Shown here piece after piece: positions 38,672-47,400 of a DNA stretch of 64,000 bases. The notes below the pieces were generated by a model. It did no database searches, had not been told where the DNA came from, and worked only from the letters and a program-made list of their open reading frames with translations. The first letter of the stretch is position 1. Each line of letters opens with the position of its first letter. Both the position numbers and the translations under genes were made by a program. The stretch comes from Kitasatospora sp. MMS16-BH015 (GTDB lineage: Bacteria > Actinomycetota > Actinomycetes > Streptomycetales > Streptomycetaceae), in NCBI RefSeq assembly GCF_002943525.1, contig NZ_CP025394.1:1798001-1862000 (forward strand). The letters are read 5' to 3'.

Positions 38672-41600
38672 AGCGCTCGGCGGGGAGCGCCACCAACTCA
38701 CCGAGCAGGGCCGCCGTCTCGGCCGCGTCGGGCAGGCCGAGCCGTTCGAAGATGCCGTGGGCCTCGGCCAGCCGTTCGCGGGCGACGGCCCGGTCGCCGA
38801 GTTCGGCGAGGGCCCGGCCGAGCACCAGCAGCGCGTACCCCTGGTCGCGCTGCCCGCCGGTCTCCACGGTGATCGCCAGGGCCACCTCGGCCTCCTCGAC
38901 CGCCCGGGCCGGTTCGCCGAGCGCCCGCAGGGTGTCGGCCAGCCGCACCCCGGCCAGCGCCTCCCGCTCCCGCCGGCCCGCCTCGGCAGCCAGCCGCCGG
39001 CACTCGCGGTACCGGTCGGCCGCCTCCTGGTAACGGCCCAACCCGTGCAGGGCCAGCCCGAGCACGTAGAGCGTGTACGCCGTCCCGGCGGTGTCGCCCA
39101 GTGCCCGCACCTCGGCGAGCAGCCGCTCGCAGGTCTGTGCCGCCTCGGCCGCCCGGCCGTGCCGCACCCGGGCCAGCGCGGCGTTGACCGCACTGGTCAC
39201 CGCCCCCGAACGGTGGCCGAGTTCGAGGGCCAGCGCGACCGACTCCTCGAAGCAGCGGATCGCCTCCTCGTTGTGCCGCAGCGTCTGGGCGATCAGCCCC
39301 AGGTCGTTGAGCACCTGCCGCAGCATCACGGTGTCGCCCGCCGCCCGGCTGGCCTGCTCGGCCAGCCCGGCCTCCGTCCGGGCCTCGTCCAGCCGGGTCG
39401 CCGCCAGCAGGCTCCCGCAGAGCAGGAACCGGGCCCGCCCCTCCGCGAACCGGTCGCCGCTCAGCGTCACGGCCCGCACCAGCGCCCGCACCACCGACTC
39501 CAGCCGACCGGCCAGCGCACCGGGCCCGAACGGGCTCAGCGCGATCAACAGGTCTGCCACGGACCGCAGTTGCGCCACGTCGGCGGGTGCACTACCCGCC
39601 CCGGCCACCCGCCCGGCCAGGCCGATCGCCCCCGGCCCCTCCGCCCGCGCCCAGGCCCGCGCCGCCGCCAGGTCCGCCAGCACCGGCCCCCGGCCGGCCG
39701 CACCCCGCCCCGCCCCGAGCGCCCCCGCCACCGGATCGCCCGGCACCGCGAGCTGGAACGCCGCCCGGGCCCCGGCCAACAGGTGGTCCAGCAGCCGCCC
39801 GCGCGCGGCCGCCGCCTCGCTCCCAGCCGCTTCGCTCCTGGCTGTCGCGCTCCCGGCTGCCCCGCTTTCGGTTGCCCCGCTTTCGGTTGCCCCGCTTTCG
39901 GTTGCCCCGCTTTCAGCTGCGGCACCGACGCTCAGCAGACCCGTGCCCGCCGGGGCTCCGCTCGCCTCGCTCCCGTCCGCCCCGGCCCCGCCCGTCGCCG
40001 CAGACCCCGCCCGGGCCACGGACACCACCTCCGAGGTCCGCCGGGCGAAGCCCCGCAGCAGGTCGTGGTAGCGGTAGCGCCCGGCGGAGAGCGAGTCGAG
40101 CATCGCCGCGTCGACCAGCGCCTCCAGCAGGTCCTCGGCCGCCGCCTCCGGCAGGTCGAGCAGCGCGGCGGCGGCGCCGAGCCCGAGATCGGGGCCCTCG
40201 GCCCAGGCGGCCAGCCGGAACGCCCGGGCCTGGTCCGGCGCCAGCTGGCGGTACCCCAGCTCGAAGGCCGCCTCCACGGCCAGGTCGCCCACCCGCAGTT
40301 CGTCGATCCGGCGCTGCTCGTCGGCCAGCCGCGCGCTCAGGTCGGCGATGGTCCAGCGCGGCCGGGCCGCGAGCCGCGCGGCGGTGATCCGCACCGCGAG
40401 CGGCAGCCGGCCGCAGGCCGCCACCAGGGCACCGGCCGCCTCGGGCTCGGCGGCCAGTCGGGGTGCCCCGATCACCCGGCCGAGCAGGTCGACGGCCTCC
40501 GGCTCGGTGAACACGTCCAGGTCGAGCTGGACGGCCGTCAGCAGACTGGTCGGCCTGGTCCGGCTGGTGACCAGCGCGCCGCAGCCCGCCGCACCGGGCA
40601 GCAGCGGCCGGATCTGCGCACTGTCCCGGGCGTTGTCCAGCACCACCAGCAGCCGTCGCCCGTCGGTGATCGACCGGAACAGCGCGGACCGGGCCGCCGT
40701 GCCCTCCGGCACCGCCTCCGGCCGGGTGCCGAGCGCGACCAGGAAGCCCGCCAGCACGTCCTCGGCGCTGGCCGGCAGCGGGTCGGATCCGCGCAGGTCC
40801 ACGTACAACTCCCCGTCCGGGAAGGCCTCCCGGACGCGGTGCGCCGCGTACACCGCCAGCGCCGTCTTGCCGACCCCGCCCATCCCCACCACCGCGACCA
40901 CCGGCAGGGCGTCCCGGCCGTCGGCCGTCAGCGCCGCCCGGATCTCCTCCACCTGTGCCGTCCGACCGATGAAGTCGCTTGGTGCGGCCGGCAGTTGGGC
41001 CGGACGTGGCAGCCCGCTCCGGGCCGGCTCACGCCTGGACGGCACGGAGGGCAGATCGGCCACCACCAAAGAAACCGACGGCACGTCAACTTCTACTGCG
41101 CCATGAGCTGTTGAATGCTCTCCCTCCGCACTCTCCTCGCCACCCAGGATCCGCCGGTGCAACTCGGTCAGCTCCGGGCCCGGCTCCACCCCCAGCTGGT
41201 CGATCAGCAGTTCGCGCACCCGCCGGAAGGCCGCGAGCGCGTCCGCCTGCCGGCCGCTGCGGCTCAGCGCCCGCATCAGCAGTCCGTGCGGGCGTTCGCG
41301 CAGCGGCTGCTCGATGGTCAGCGCGGTCAGCTCCGGTACGCAGCGGGCGGACCGCCCGAGGGCCAGGTCGAGCGCGATCCGCTCCTCCAGCAGGGTGAGC
41401 CGCAGCTCGTCCAGCCGGTTGCGCTGCCGCTCGGCGTACGGGCCGGGGATGCCCGCCAGCGGTTCGCCCTGCCAGAGGTCCAGCGCCTGGTTGAGCAGCT
41501 CCCGGGCCTGGGCGGGCCGGCCCGCCGCCGCCTCGGCCTCGGCCCGGGCCGCCAGCCGTTCGGCGCACTGCGCGTCCACCGCGCCGGGCGGCAGCACCAG

Positions 41601-41894
41601 GCGGTAGCCGTCGCCGAGCGAGAGCAGCACGGCGGGTGCGTCGCGCTCCGGCTGGAGCAGCTTGCGCAGCCGCCAGGCGTAGGTGCGCACGGTGGTGGTG
41701 GCGGCCTGCGGCGGCTCGTCGCCCCAGAGCGCGTCGATCAGGTCGGCGGCGCCGGCCGCCCCGCCGGGGCGCAGCAGCAGGACGGCCAGCATGGCCTGCT
41801 GCTGGGGGCTGCCCAGGTGCAGTGCGGTGTCGCCACGGCGGCCGCGCATCGGTCCGAGCACCCAGAAGCCCAGGTCCGCCGATCCGTCCTGCAC
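38670..41894 (-). CDS. SARP/AfsR-family pathway regulator with NB-ARC and TPR domains
   Basis: The 1,074-residue protein has an N-terminal OmpR-like winged helix plus BTAD (about 1-255). A nucleotide-switch NB-ARC domain follows with P-loop [15 protein letters not shown] near residue 335 and the later [10 protein letters not shown]. An extended C-terminal region of TPR repeats (from about 770) ends the protein. SARPs bind direct heptamer repeats and activate antibiotic-type clusters. The GTG at 41894 has GGGGGG 5 bp upstream; the frame is open for 98 more codons. It is divergent from the lanthipeptide precursor gene, with the repeat array between them. Residues 661-680 are a fourfold ESGAT-type repeat. 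Confidence 0.92.
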   Translation of the reverse strand: MQDGSADLGFWVLGPMRGRRGDTALHLGSPQQQAMLAVLLLRPGGAAGAADLIDALWGDEPPQAATTTVRTYAWRLRKLLQPERDAPAVLLSLGDGYRLVLPPGAVDAQCAERLAARAEAEAAAGRPAQARELLNQALDLWQGEPLAGIPGPYAERQRNRLDELRLTLLEERIALDLALGRSARCVPELTALTIEQPLRERPHGLLMRALSRSGRQADALAAFRRVRELLIDQLGVEPGPELTELHRRILGGEESAEGEHSTAHGAVEVDVPSVSLVVADLPSVPSRREPARSGLPRPAQLPAAPSDFIGRTAQVEEIRAALTADGRDALPVVAVVGMGGVGKTALAVYAAHRVREAFPDGELYVDLRGSDPLPASAEDVLAGFLVALGTRPEAVPEGTAARSALFRSITDGRRLLVVLDNARDSAQIRPLLPGAAGCGALVTSRTRPTSLLTAVQLDLDVFTEPEAVDLLGRVIGAPRLAAEPEAAGALVAACGRLPLAVRITAARLAARPRWTIADLSARLADEQRRIDELRVGDLAVEAAFELGYRQLAPDQARAFRLAAWAEGPDLGLGAAAALLDLPEAAAEDLLEALVDAAMLDSLSAGRYRYHDLLRGFARRTSEVVSVARAGSAATGGAGADGSEASGAPAGTGLLSVGAAAESGATESGATESGATESGAAGSATARSEAAGSEAAAARGRLLDHLLAGARAAFQLAVPGDPVAGALGAGRGAAGRGPVLADLAAARAWARAEGPGAIGLAGRVAGAGSAPADVAQLRSVADLLIALSPFGPGALAGRLESVVRALVRAVTLSGDRFAEGRARFLLCGSLLAATRLDEARTEAGLAEQASRAAGDTVMLRQVLNDLGLIAQTLRHNEEAIRCFEESVALALELGHRSGAVTSAVNAALARVRHGRAAEAAQTCERLLAEVRALGDTAGTAYTLYVLGLALHGLGRYQEAADRYRECRRLAAEAGRREREALAGVRLADTLRALGEPARAVEEAEVALAITVETGGQRDQGYALLVLGRALAELGDRAVARERLAEAHGIFERLGLPDAAETAALLGELVALPAER
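39856..39915. repeat. Tandem 15-bp repeat within the SARP gene (4 copies)
   Basis: Four copies of a unit close to GTTGCCCCGCTTTCG (plus strand) lie in a row, the first and last with one mismatch. They encode a repeated five-residue ESGAT unit in the linker between the NB-ARC and TPR parts. Such runs change copy number easily by slippage. Confidence 0.85.
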
Positions 41895-42002
41895 TGAAGC
41901 CCCCCAGCTCCGACCGCGGGTCCCGCGATCTTCGGTCGTCCGTCCGTGTGTCGCACAGGCTAAACGGTCCACGCGACAAAAACCGCCCCCCGAATGCCGG
42001 GG

Positions 42003-42101
42003 GTCGACGCACCGTCGACGCCGGATCGACGGCCGGTCGGCTCGGGGCTGATCCGCGGTCGATCTGCCGTCGATCGCAGGTCGATCGGCTGTTGATCGCC
42101 T
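42003..42101 (+). promoter_or_regulatory. Array of nine 11-bp direct repeats (SARP-type operator)
   Basis: Nine units start exactly every 11 bp: 42003, 42014, 42025, 42036, 42047, 42058, 42069, 42080 and 42091. Their first seven bases are GTCGACG, GTCGACG, ATCGACG, GTCGGCT, GCTGATC, GTCGATC, GTCGATC, GTCGATC and GTTGATC. SARPs recognise heptamers with a TCGA-like core spaced by one helical turn next to the -10. Here the last unit ends 5 bp before TAACTT. The adjacent SARP gene is the obvious candidate binder. Confidence 0.85.
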
Positions 42102-42106
42102 CCGCC

Positions 42107-42112
42107 TAACTT
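42107..42112 (+). promoter_or_regulatory. -10 element of the precursor promoter
   Basis: TAACTT lies 9 bp after the last GTTGATC heptamer, with no conventional -35 hexamer. This is the layout of SARP-dependent promoters, where the activator replaces the -35 contact. Transcription would start near 42119, about 90 bp before the precursor ATG. Confidence 0.55.
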
Positions 42113-42208
42113 TTCTCTTGTCGGAGCGGCGCACAGCCTCCGGAACACCGGAGAACAGCGGCCACCGGCAAGGATCTACCCCCATCACCTCATCGAAAGG
42201 CGAATGCC

Positions 42209-42343
42209 ATGAGCGAGATCCTCGACCTCGACGTCACCGAGATCACCACCTCCGCCCAGGAGGAGACCGAGGCCCAGGACGGCGCCGCGAACACCTCGTG
42301 GCCGTACTCCTGCACCTCGACCCGCAACTCGCGCTGCTGCTGA
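42209..42343 (+). CDS. lanA: Class I lanthipeptide precursor (LanA)
   Basis: The 44-residue peptide begins [15 protein letters not shown], which has the LDLD/FNLD-type box that LanB enzymes recognise in class I leaders. An acidic stretch and AAN follow, then the presumed core [16 protein letters not shown]. The core has three cysteines and up to six Ser/Thr, so two or three thioether rings are possible. The TSW start and the NS-x-CC end recall microbisporicin and planosporicin cores, but the CTPGC ring motif is absent. AAAGG lies 8 bp upstream of the ATG. The nearby dehydratase, cyclase and ABC genes support the call. The exact leader cleavage site is not known. Confidence 0.85.
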   Translation: MSEILDLDVTEITTSAQEETEAQDGAANTSWPYSCTSTRNSRCC

Positions 42344-42575
42344 ACAGCTGAACACCGCCCAGGGTGCGACGGCCCGACCCCTCGGGCCGCCGCACCCGGC
42401 GTCTGCGTCTCACCCCCCCCGGGGCGCCGCCCCCGTTGACCCCCGAGGCGCCGCCCCGCCCGCCGACCGCGCCGCTCACCGCCGGCGGGCCCCCGTCCCC
42501 CGATCGAGCCCCGCACGACCGCCCGCCCGCACCCGCAGCACTGCCACCCGCTTCGCTCCCCGAGGAGAGCCCACC
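42344..42575 (+). promoter_or_regulatory. Spacer between precursor and LanB genes
   Basis: Apart from the hairpin at its 5' end this 232-bp stretch is C-rich, with no other gene. A GAGGAG ribosome site for the LanB gene lies at 42562-42567, 8 bp before its ATG. No separate promoter is recognised, so read-through from the precursor promoter is expected. Confidence 0.5.
42362..42397 (+). terminator. Attenuator-like hairpin between precursor and LanB genes
   Basis: 14-bp arms starting GGGTGCG and closing CGCACCC, with one mismatch, flank an 8-nt loop and begin 18 bp after the precursor stop. Partial terminators at this place let precursor mRNA accumulate far above that of the modification enzymes in many lantibiotic clusters. 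No T-tract follows. Confidence 0.7.
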
Positions 42576-45500
42576 ATGTCGGACGTGCCGACCTTCGCCT
42601 GTGGCGAGGTCGCCCTGCTGCGAGCCGCCGTCCGGCCGGCTCGCCCCCTGGCCGACCCCGCCGCCAGCACTCCCGCCACCGAGGCGCACCGGCCCGGTGC
42701 CCCCGACACTCCTGGCTCGGCTGACCTGGACCGGCTCCGCGCCGCCCTCGCCGACCCCCTCCTCCGGGAGGCCGTCGCCGTCTCCAGCCCCTCCCTCAGC
42801 CGAGTGCTCGACCAGGTGGAGGCCGGACGGACGGTGAAGGCCAAGCAACTGCGCCGGGCCGCCCGCGCCGTCACCCGGTACCGCCTGCGGATGTCCGACC
42901 GAGCCACCCCGTTCGGCCTGATGGCCGGGGTGGCCACTGCCCGTTTCGCCGAGACCGCCGGGGCTCCGAGGGCAACGCGACGGTCCGACCGTGCCACCGA
43001 CCCGGGCACCTGCACCGTCCGCTGGGGCGACCACCCCCGCAAGGTGGCCCGGCCCGACCAGGAGTGGCTGACCGGTCTGGTCGCCGCGCTGGAGCGGGAG
43101 CCGGCCGTGCTGCGCGGCCTGCGGGTGAAGGCCAACGAGCTCTGCCGCCGCCGCGGCGACCGCCTGGTGCTGCCGTACCTGCCGGTGCCCGGCAACGAGC
43201 AGCGGGCGGCCTGCCGCGAGCTGTCCATCCGGTACACCGCGGCGATCCGCACCGTGCTGGAGGCCGCCGCCGGCTCACCGACCTGGTCCGAGCTGAACCG
43301 GGCCGTCACCGTGGCCCACCCGCAGGTGGACACCGCCGCCGTGGACTGGCTGCTCGGCGAACTGGTGCGCTCCCAGGTGCTGTTGACCGACCTGCTGCCG
43401 TCGACCGAGGCCACCGATCCGATCGGCCACCTGATCACCCGGCTGACCGGCCCCGACGGCGCTCCGACCCACCCGGCCACCGCCGAACTCCTGGCTATCC
43501 GAGCCGAGTTGACCGCCTACCAGCTCACCGCCCCGGGCGAGGGGCTGCCCGCCTGGCGCGCGCTCACCGCGCGGATGCAGCGGCTGCACCCGGCCGAGCG
43601 GCTGGTCCAGGTCGACCTCGGCCTGGACGTGGAGGTGCAGCTGCCGCCGGTGCTCCGCGCCGAGCTCGAGCGGGCCGCCCAGGTGCTCTGGACGGTCACG
43701 GCCGGCCGGCCCGGCCCGGCCCATCTGCGGCAGTACCACGCCGACTTCATGGAGCGCTACGGGCTCGGCCGGGCCGTCCCGCTGCTCGAACTGCTCGACC
43801 CGGAACTCGGCCTCGGCGCCCCGGCCGGCTACCGCATGCCGCACAGCACCCGGGTCCTGCACCCGGAGACGGTGGTCGACCAGCGGGACGAGCTGCTGCT
43901 CGGGCTGGCCCAGCGGGCCGCCGCCGCCGGCGAGCGCGAGGTGCTGCTGGACGAGGAGTTGCTGGCCCGGCTCGCCGGCACCGGCACCCCGCCGCCCTCG
44001 CTCGACCTGCTGGTGCAGGTGCGCTCGGACTCGCCCGAGGCGCTCGCCGCCGGTGAGTTCACCCTGGTGGTGAACGGGGTCGGCGCGATCGCCGGGGCGA
44101 TGGCGGGCCGCTTCGCCCAGGTGCTCGGCGAGCCGGGCCGCGCGCTCGGCGACACCGTCCGCACCCTGCCGACCGACAACCCCCGTGCGATCCGCGCCCA
44201 GTTGACCTTCCGCACGCCGCGCGCCCACCCGTCCAACGTGGCCCGCACCCCGCTGCTGCTGCCGCACCGGATCGCGCTGGCCGAGTACACCGACCCGGAT
44301 TCCGGCGTGCTCGACCTGGCCGACCTCTCGGTGGTGGCCGACCACGAGCGGCTCTCGGTGCACTCGCGCCGGCTGGGCCGCGAGGTGGTGCCGACCGTGC
44401 CACACATGCTCGCCACCGACATCCACGCGCCCAACGCCGCCCGGCTGCTCGACGAGCTCTCGCGCGGCGGCGAGGGCCTCTGGCCGCGCTGGCGCTGGGG
44501 CTCCGCCGAGTCGCTGCCCTTCCTGCCCCGGATCCGGTACCGCCGCACCGTGCTCAGCCCGGCCCGCTGGCGCCCGGAGGAGCCCGAACTGCGCAGCTCC
44601 ACCGCGAGTTTCGAGCAGTGGTCGGCCCGGCTCGACGAGTGGTGCCGCCACTGGCGGATCCCCCAGGTGGTGCAGAGCATGACCGAGGACCAGCAGATCA
44701 CCATCGATCTGACGGACCTCCACCACCGTGAGCTGCTCCGACAGGAGTGGCTCGGCAGCGGCGAGGTCGTCCTCCAGGAGCTGCCCGAGACCGGCTCCGG
44801 CTGGCTCGGCGATCCGGCCACCCCGGCCGGCCGGGTCAACGAGCTGGCCTTCCCGCTGGTCCGCCGCTCCCCCGGCACGGCCACCGAGCCCTCCGTCGCC
44901 CCCGCCCGGGGCCGCACGGTGTACGGCCCGGGCTCGCGTTGGCTGTACGCCAAGCTGTACTGCTCCACCGTCCGCCAGGACGAGGTGCTGAGCCGGGAAC
45001 TGCCCGAACTCCTCGCCGCCCTCCCGCCGGAGGTGGACCGCTGGTTCTTCCTCCGCTACCTCGACCCGGCCCCGCACCTGCGGCTGCGCTTCCACGGCGA
45101 CCCGGCCGCGCTCAACTCCCGCCTGCTGCCAGCCCTCTCCGCCTGGGCCGAGCGGCTGGCCGCCACCGGCGTGATCGAACGCCTCGTCCTGGACAGCTAC
45201 GAGCCGGAGTTGGAGCGCTACGGCGGCCCGGCCGCCATCGCGGCGGCCGAACGGGCCTTCGCCGCCGACAGCCGCTCCTGTCTGACCCAGCTTCGCCTGC
45301 TGCGCGAACGCACCCTCCCGGTCGACCCGTTGGTCCTGGTCGCCGCCAACTACGTAGACATGGCGGCGCAGTTCGGCGACCCGAGCCTGCTGCACCGGCT
45401 GTACCGCGCCACCGAGCGGCACGAACTCTCCCCCGCCGTCCGCGAACAGGCCCGCGCCCTGATCGACCCGGACGGCCGGTGGACTGGGCTCGCCGCCCTC

Positions 45501-45902
45501 CCCGGCGGCAGCGAACTCCTCACCGGCTGGGCCGAACGGGCCGCTGCCCTGGCCGACTTCCGCGCCCACCTGGACGAGAGCTGGTCCGATTCGGACACCG
45601 CCCTCTCCGCCCTGCTCCACCTGCACCACAACCGTCTGATCGGCACCGACCGCACCGCCGAGGAGCGCTCCCTGGCCCTGGCCCGCCGCACCGTCCGCGC
45701 TCACCAGGGCCGCCTCGCCGCCCTGGCCTCCGCCGGCCCTTCAGATCCCACCACCTCCGCCCCTGTCCCCACTTCCACCCCTGCCGCTGTCCCCACCTCC
45801 GTCCCTGTCCCCACTTCCGCCCCCATCCCTGTCTCCGCCTCCGCCTCCGCCTCCGCACCCATTCCTGTCTCCGCCTCCGCTCCAGTGGGAGCCTCCGCAT
45901 GA
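42576..45902 (+). CDS. lanB: Class I lanthipeptide dehydratase (LanB)
   Basis: The 1,108-residue protein is a full-length LanB. It has the glutamylation domain from the N-terminus (EAVAVSSPSLSRVLDQ, RYRLRMSDRATPFGLMAGVA) and the later SpaB_C elimination domain (WLYAKLYCSTVRQDEVLSRE with WFFLRYLDPAPHLRLRFHGD). LanB glutamylates Ser/Thr of the precursor with Glu-tRNA and eliminates to Dha/Dhb. Residues about 1050-1108 are an unusual Pro/Ser/Thr/Ala-rich repetitive tail, absent from typical LanB proteins. It overlaps the cyclase gene by 4 bp (ATGA). Confidence 0.95.
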   Translation: MSDVPTFACGEVALLRAAVRPARPLADPAASTPATEAHRPGAPDTPGSADLDRLRAALADPLLREAVAVSSPSLSRVLDQVEAGRTVKAKQLRRAARAVTRYRLRMSDRATPFGLMAGVATARFAETAGAPRATRRSDRATDPGTCTVRWGDHPRKVARPDQEWLTGLVAALEREPAVLRGLRVKANELCRRRGDRLVLPYLPVPGNEQRAACRELSIRYTAAIRTVLEAAAGSPTWSELNRAVTVAHPQVDTAAVDWLLGELVRSQVLLTDLLPSTEATDPIGHLITRLTGPDGAPTHPATAELLAIRAELTAYQLTAPGEGLPAWRALTARMQRLHPAERLVQVDLGLDVEVQLPPVLRAELERAAQVLWTVTAGRPGPAHLRQYHADFMERYGLGRAVPLLELLDPELGLGAPAGYRMPHSTRVLHPETVVDQRDELLLGLAQRAAAAGEREVLLDEELLARLAGTGTPPPSLDLLVQVRSDSPEALAAGEFTLVVNGVGAIAGAMAGRFAQVLGEPGRALGDTVRTLPTDNPRAIRAQLTFRTPRAHPSNVARTPLLLPHRIALAEYTDPDSGVLDLADLSVVADHERLSVHSRRLGREVVPTVPHMLATDIHAPNAARLLDELSRGGEGLWPRWRWGSAESLPFLPRIRYRRTVLSPARWRPEEPELRSSTASFEQWSARLDEWCRHWRIPQVVQSMTEDQQITIDLTDLHHRELLRQEWLGSGEVVLQELPETGSGWLGDPATPAGRVNELAFPLVRRSPGTATEPSVAPARGRTVYGPGSRWLYAKLYCSTVRQDEVLSRELPELLAALPPEVDRWFFLRYLDPAPHLRLRFHGDPAALNSRLLPALSAWAERLAATGVIERLVLDSYEPELERYGGPAAIAAAERAFAADSRSCLTQLRLLRERTLPVDPLVLVAANYVDMAAQFGDPSLLHRLYRATERHELSPAVREQARALIDPDGRWTGLAALPGGSELLTGWAERAAALADFRAHLDESWSDSDTALSALLHLHHNRLIGTDRTAEERSLALARRTVRAHQGRLAALASAGPSDPTTSAPVPTSTPAAVPTSVPVPTSAPIPVSASASASAPIPVSASAPVGASA
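45750..45896. repeat. Low-complexity repeat at the 3' end of the LanB gene
   Basis: Short imperfect units such as CCTGTCCCCACTTCC and CTCCGC repeat across 147 bp and encode a run of PVPTS/PIPVSASA peptide. The pattern looks like slippage-driven expansion of the 3' end of the gene. Confidence 0.7.
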
Positions 45903-47230
45903 CCACCCTCGCCTCGCTGCGCGAGCGGGCCGCCACCGCAGTGGCGGCCACCGCCGAACGCCTCGCCGATCCCGATCGGGTCGCCGCCGCCCTCGCCTCG
46001 GTAGGCCGTCACTGGGCGCCGTACGGCCTGGCCGACGGCGCCCCGGGGCTGGCCCTGCTGCACGCCGAACTCGCCCGGCACCCCTCGCCCGTCCCCGCGC
46101 CGGAGCGGCCCGGGGCACCCGTTCTGGTCCGCGCCAACCCCTACCGGGCGGCCGCCCACGCCTGGCTCGGCGCCGCATCGCGCGGGGCCAAGACCACCGG
46201 CAGCGGGCTCTACGACACCGTGCCCGCGCTGTTCTTCGCCCTCTCCGCCGCCGCCACCGGGCCCGAGGACTACGCCCCGGCCCGAGCCCACCTGCACCGG
46301 CAGACCGTCATCCTGGCCGACCGCCTGACCGACCGCGAGCACCACCGGATCGAGGGCCGCACCGGCTGCACCACCCTCGACTCCTACGACCTGGTCTCCG
46401 GCCTGGCCGGCCTGGGCGCCCTGCTGCTCACCCAGGACCACCTGGACGCCACCCCCGATCCGCTGCACCGCCTGCTCTCCGCCCTGGTACTGCTCACCGA
46501 GCCGGTGGCCGGCCGCCCCGGCTGGTGGGTCGCCCAGACCCCGCACGACTACGGCACCGTGGACCCGTCCCTCGGCCACGCCAACCTCGGCCTGGCGCAC
46601 GGCATTCCGGGGCCCCTCGCCCTGCTCGCCCTGGCCTGGCAGCAGGGGGTCCGGGTGCCGGGCCAGGACACCGCGATCCGCCGGATGGCCGAGTGGCTGC
46701 TCCAGCAGACCCGCCACGACCAGGCCGGCCCCTGGTGGCCGACCGTGCTGGAGGAGGGCATCGACCCGGACCGCACCCCGGGCCGCCCCTCCTGGTGCTA
46801 CGGCTCCCCCGGCATCGCCCGCGCCCTCCAACTCGCGGGCCTCGCCCTGGACGTACCGGGCTGGCGCGCCACCGCCGAGACCGCCGCACTGGCCGCCGTC
46901 ACCCGCGCCACCGACCCGGGATTCGAGCCCCTCACCGACGCCGGCCTCTGCCACGGCTGGGGCGGCCTGCTGCACTGCACCTGGCGGATCGCCCAGGACG
47001 GACACCACGGGCTTCTGGCCGACCAGTTGCCCACCCTCGCCACCCGCCTGCTCGAACTCGTCGAACCGGCAGGCCCGTTCGGCTTCCGTCCACCCCGCAC
47101 CCGGAACGGCTGGACGGACGACCCGGCCGGCTTCCTCACCGGCGCCGCCGGAGCCGCCCTCGCCCTGCACACCTTCGCCACCGACCTTGCCCCCGACACC
47201 ACTTGGGACCGCGCCCTCCTCCTCGCCTGA
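45899..47230 (+). CDS. lanC: Lanthionine synthetase C (LanC cyclase)
   Basis: The 443-residue protein is a toroidal zinc enzyme that adds precursor cysteine thiols to Dha/Dhb, closing (methyl)lanthionine rings. The zinc ligands are in place: C300 in PSWCYGSPG and the C351-H352 pair in GLCHGWGG. The conserved active-site histidine is near 234 in NLGLAHGIPG. Its ATG overlaps the LanB stop, so the two are made together and probably act as a complex. The 170-bp gap to the ABC gene has no visible promoter. Confidence 0.95.
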   Translation: MTTLASLRERAATAVAATAERLADPDRVAAALASVGRHWAPYGLADGAPGLALLHAELARHPSPVPAPERPGAPVLVRANPYRAAAHAWLGAASRGAKTTGSGLYDTVPALFFALSAAATGPEDYAPARAHLHRQTVILADRLTDREHHRIEGRTGCTTLDSYDLVSGLAGLGALLLTQDHLDATPDPLHRLLSALVLLTEPVAGRPGWWVAQTPHDYGTVDPSLGHANLGLAHGIPGPLALLALAWQQGVRVPGQDTAIRRMAEWLLQQTRHDQAGPWWPTVLEEGIDPDRTPGRPSWCYGSPGIARALQLAGLALDVPGWRATAETAALAAVTRATDPGFEPLTDAGLCHGWGGLLHCTWRIAQDGHHGLLADQLPTLATRLLELVEPAGPFGFRPPRTRNGWTDDPAGFLTGAAGAALALHTFATDLAPDTTWDRALLLA

Positions 47231-47400
47231 AACTCGCTCACCCGACGCACACTCGCCCGAAGCCCACCCGCCGGCCGGCCCGAGCCCCCTGCCCCCTTAC
47301 CCCCTGCCCTCACCCGACGCCCCTCGCCGTCCCGTTCGCCCGACGACACCAGCTCTCCTGCTCACCCGACGGCCCGACGGCCCGACGAAAGGCCCGCCCG

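Larger units (their letters stand above)
41895..42208. promoter_or_regulatory. Divergent control region between SARP regulator and lanthipeptide precursor genes
   Basis: This 314-bp region contains the nine-unit operator array (42003-42101), a -10 hexamer (42107-42112), and a 6-bp hairpin CTCCGG-AACA-CCGGAG in the precursor leader (42138-42153). The ribosome site AAAGG lies at 42196-42200. On the regulator side, a 13-bp GC-rich palindrome (CGCGGG-T-CCCGCG, 41915-41927) lies just ahead of the start. I found no clear -35/-10 pair for the regulator itself. Confidence 0.8.

Noticed and set aside
38757..41114. 785-codon plus-strand ORF opposite the SARP gene
   Set aside because: Antisense shadow of the SARP-NB-ARC-TPR gene, with no recognisable domain and biased composition.
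42003..42101. CRISPR-like reading of the 11-bp repeats
   Set aside because: The units are only 11 bp with 4-bp variable parts, no spacers of 25-40 bp and no cas genes. The phase and position fit a SARP operator instead.
42118..42351. 77-codon ORF overlapping the precursor in another frame
   Set aside because: Its translation lacks any leader or core features and its start has no ribosome site, while the ATG at 42209 has AAAGG and a class I leader motif.
43275..45704. 809-codon minus-strand ORF opposite lanB
   Set aside because: It is antisense to a full-length, motif-complete LanB. Codon third positions favour the plus strand.
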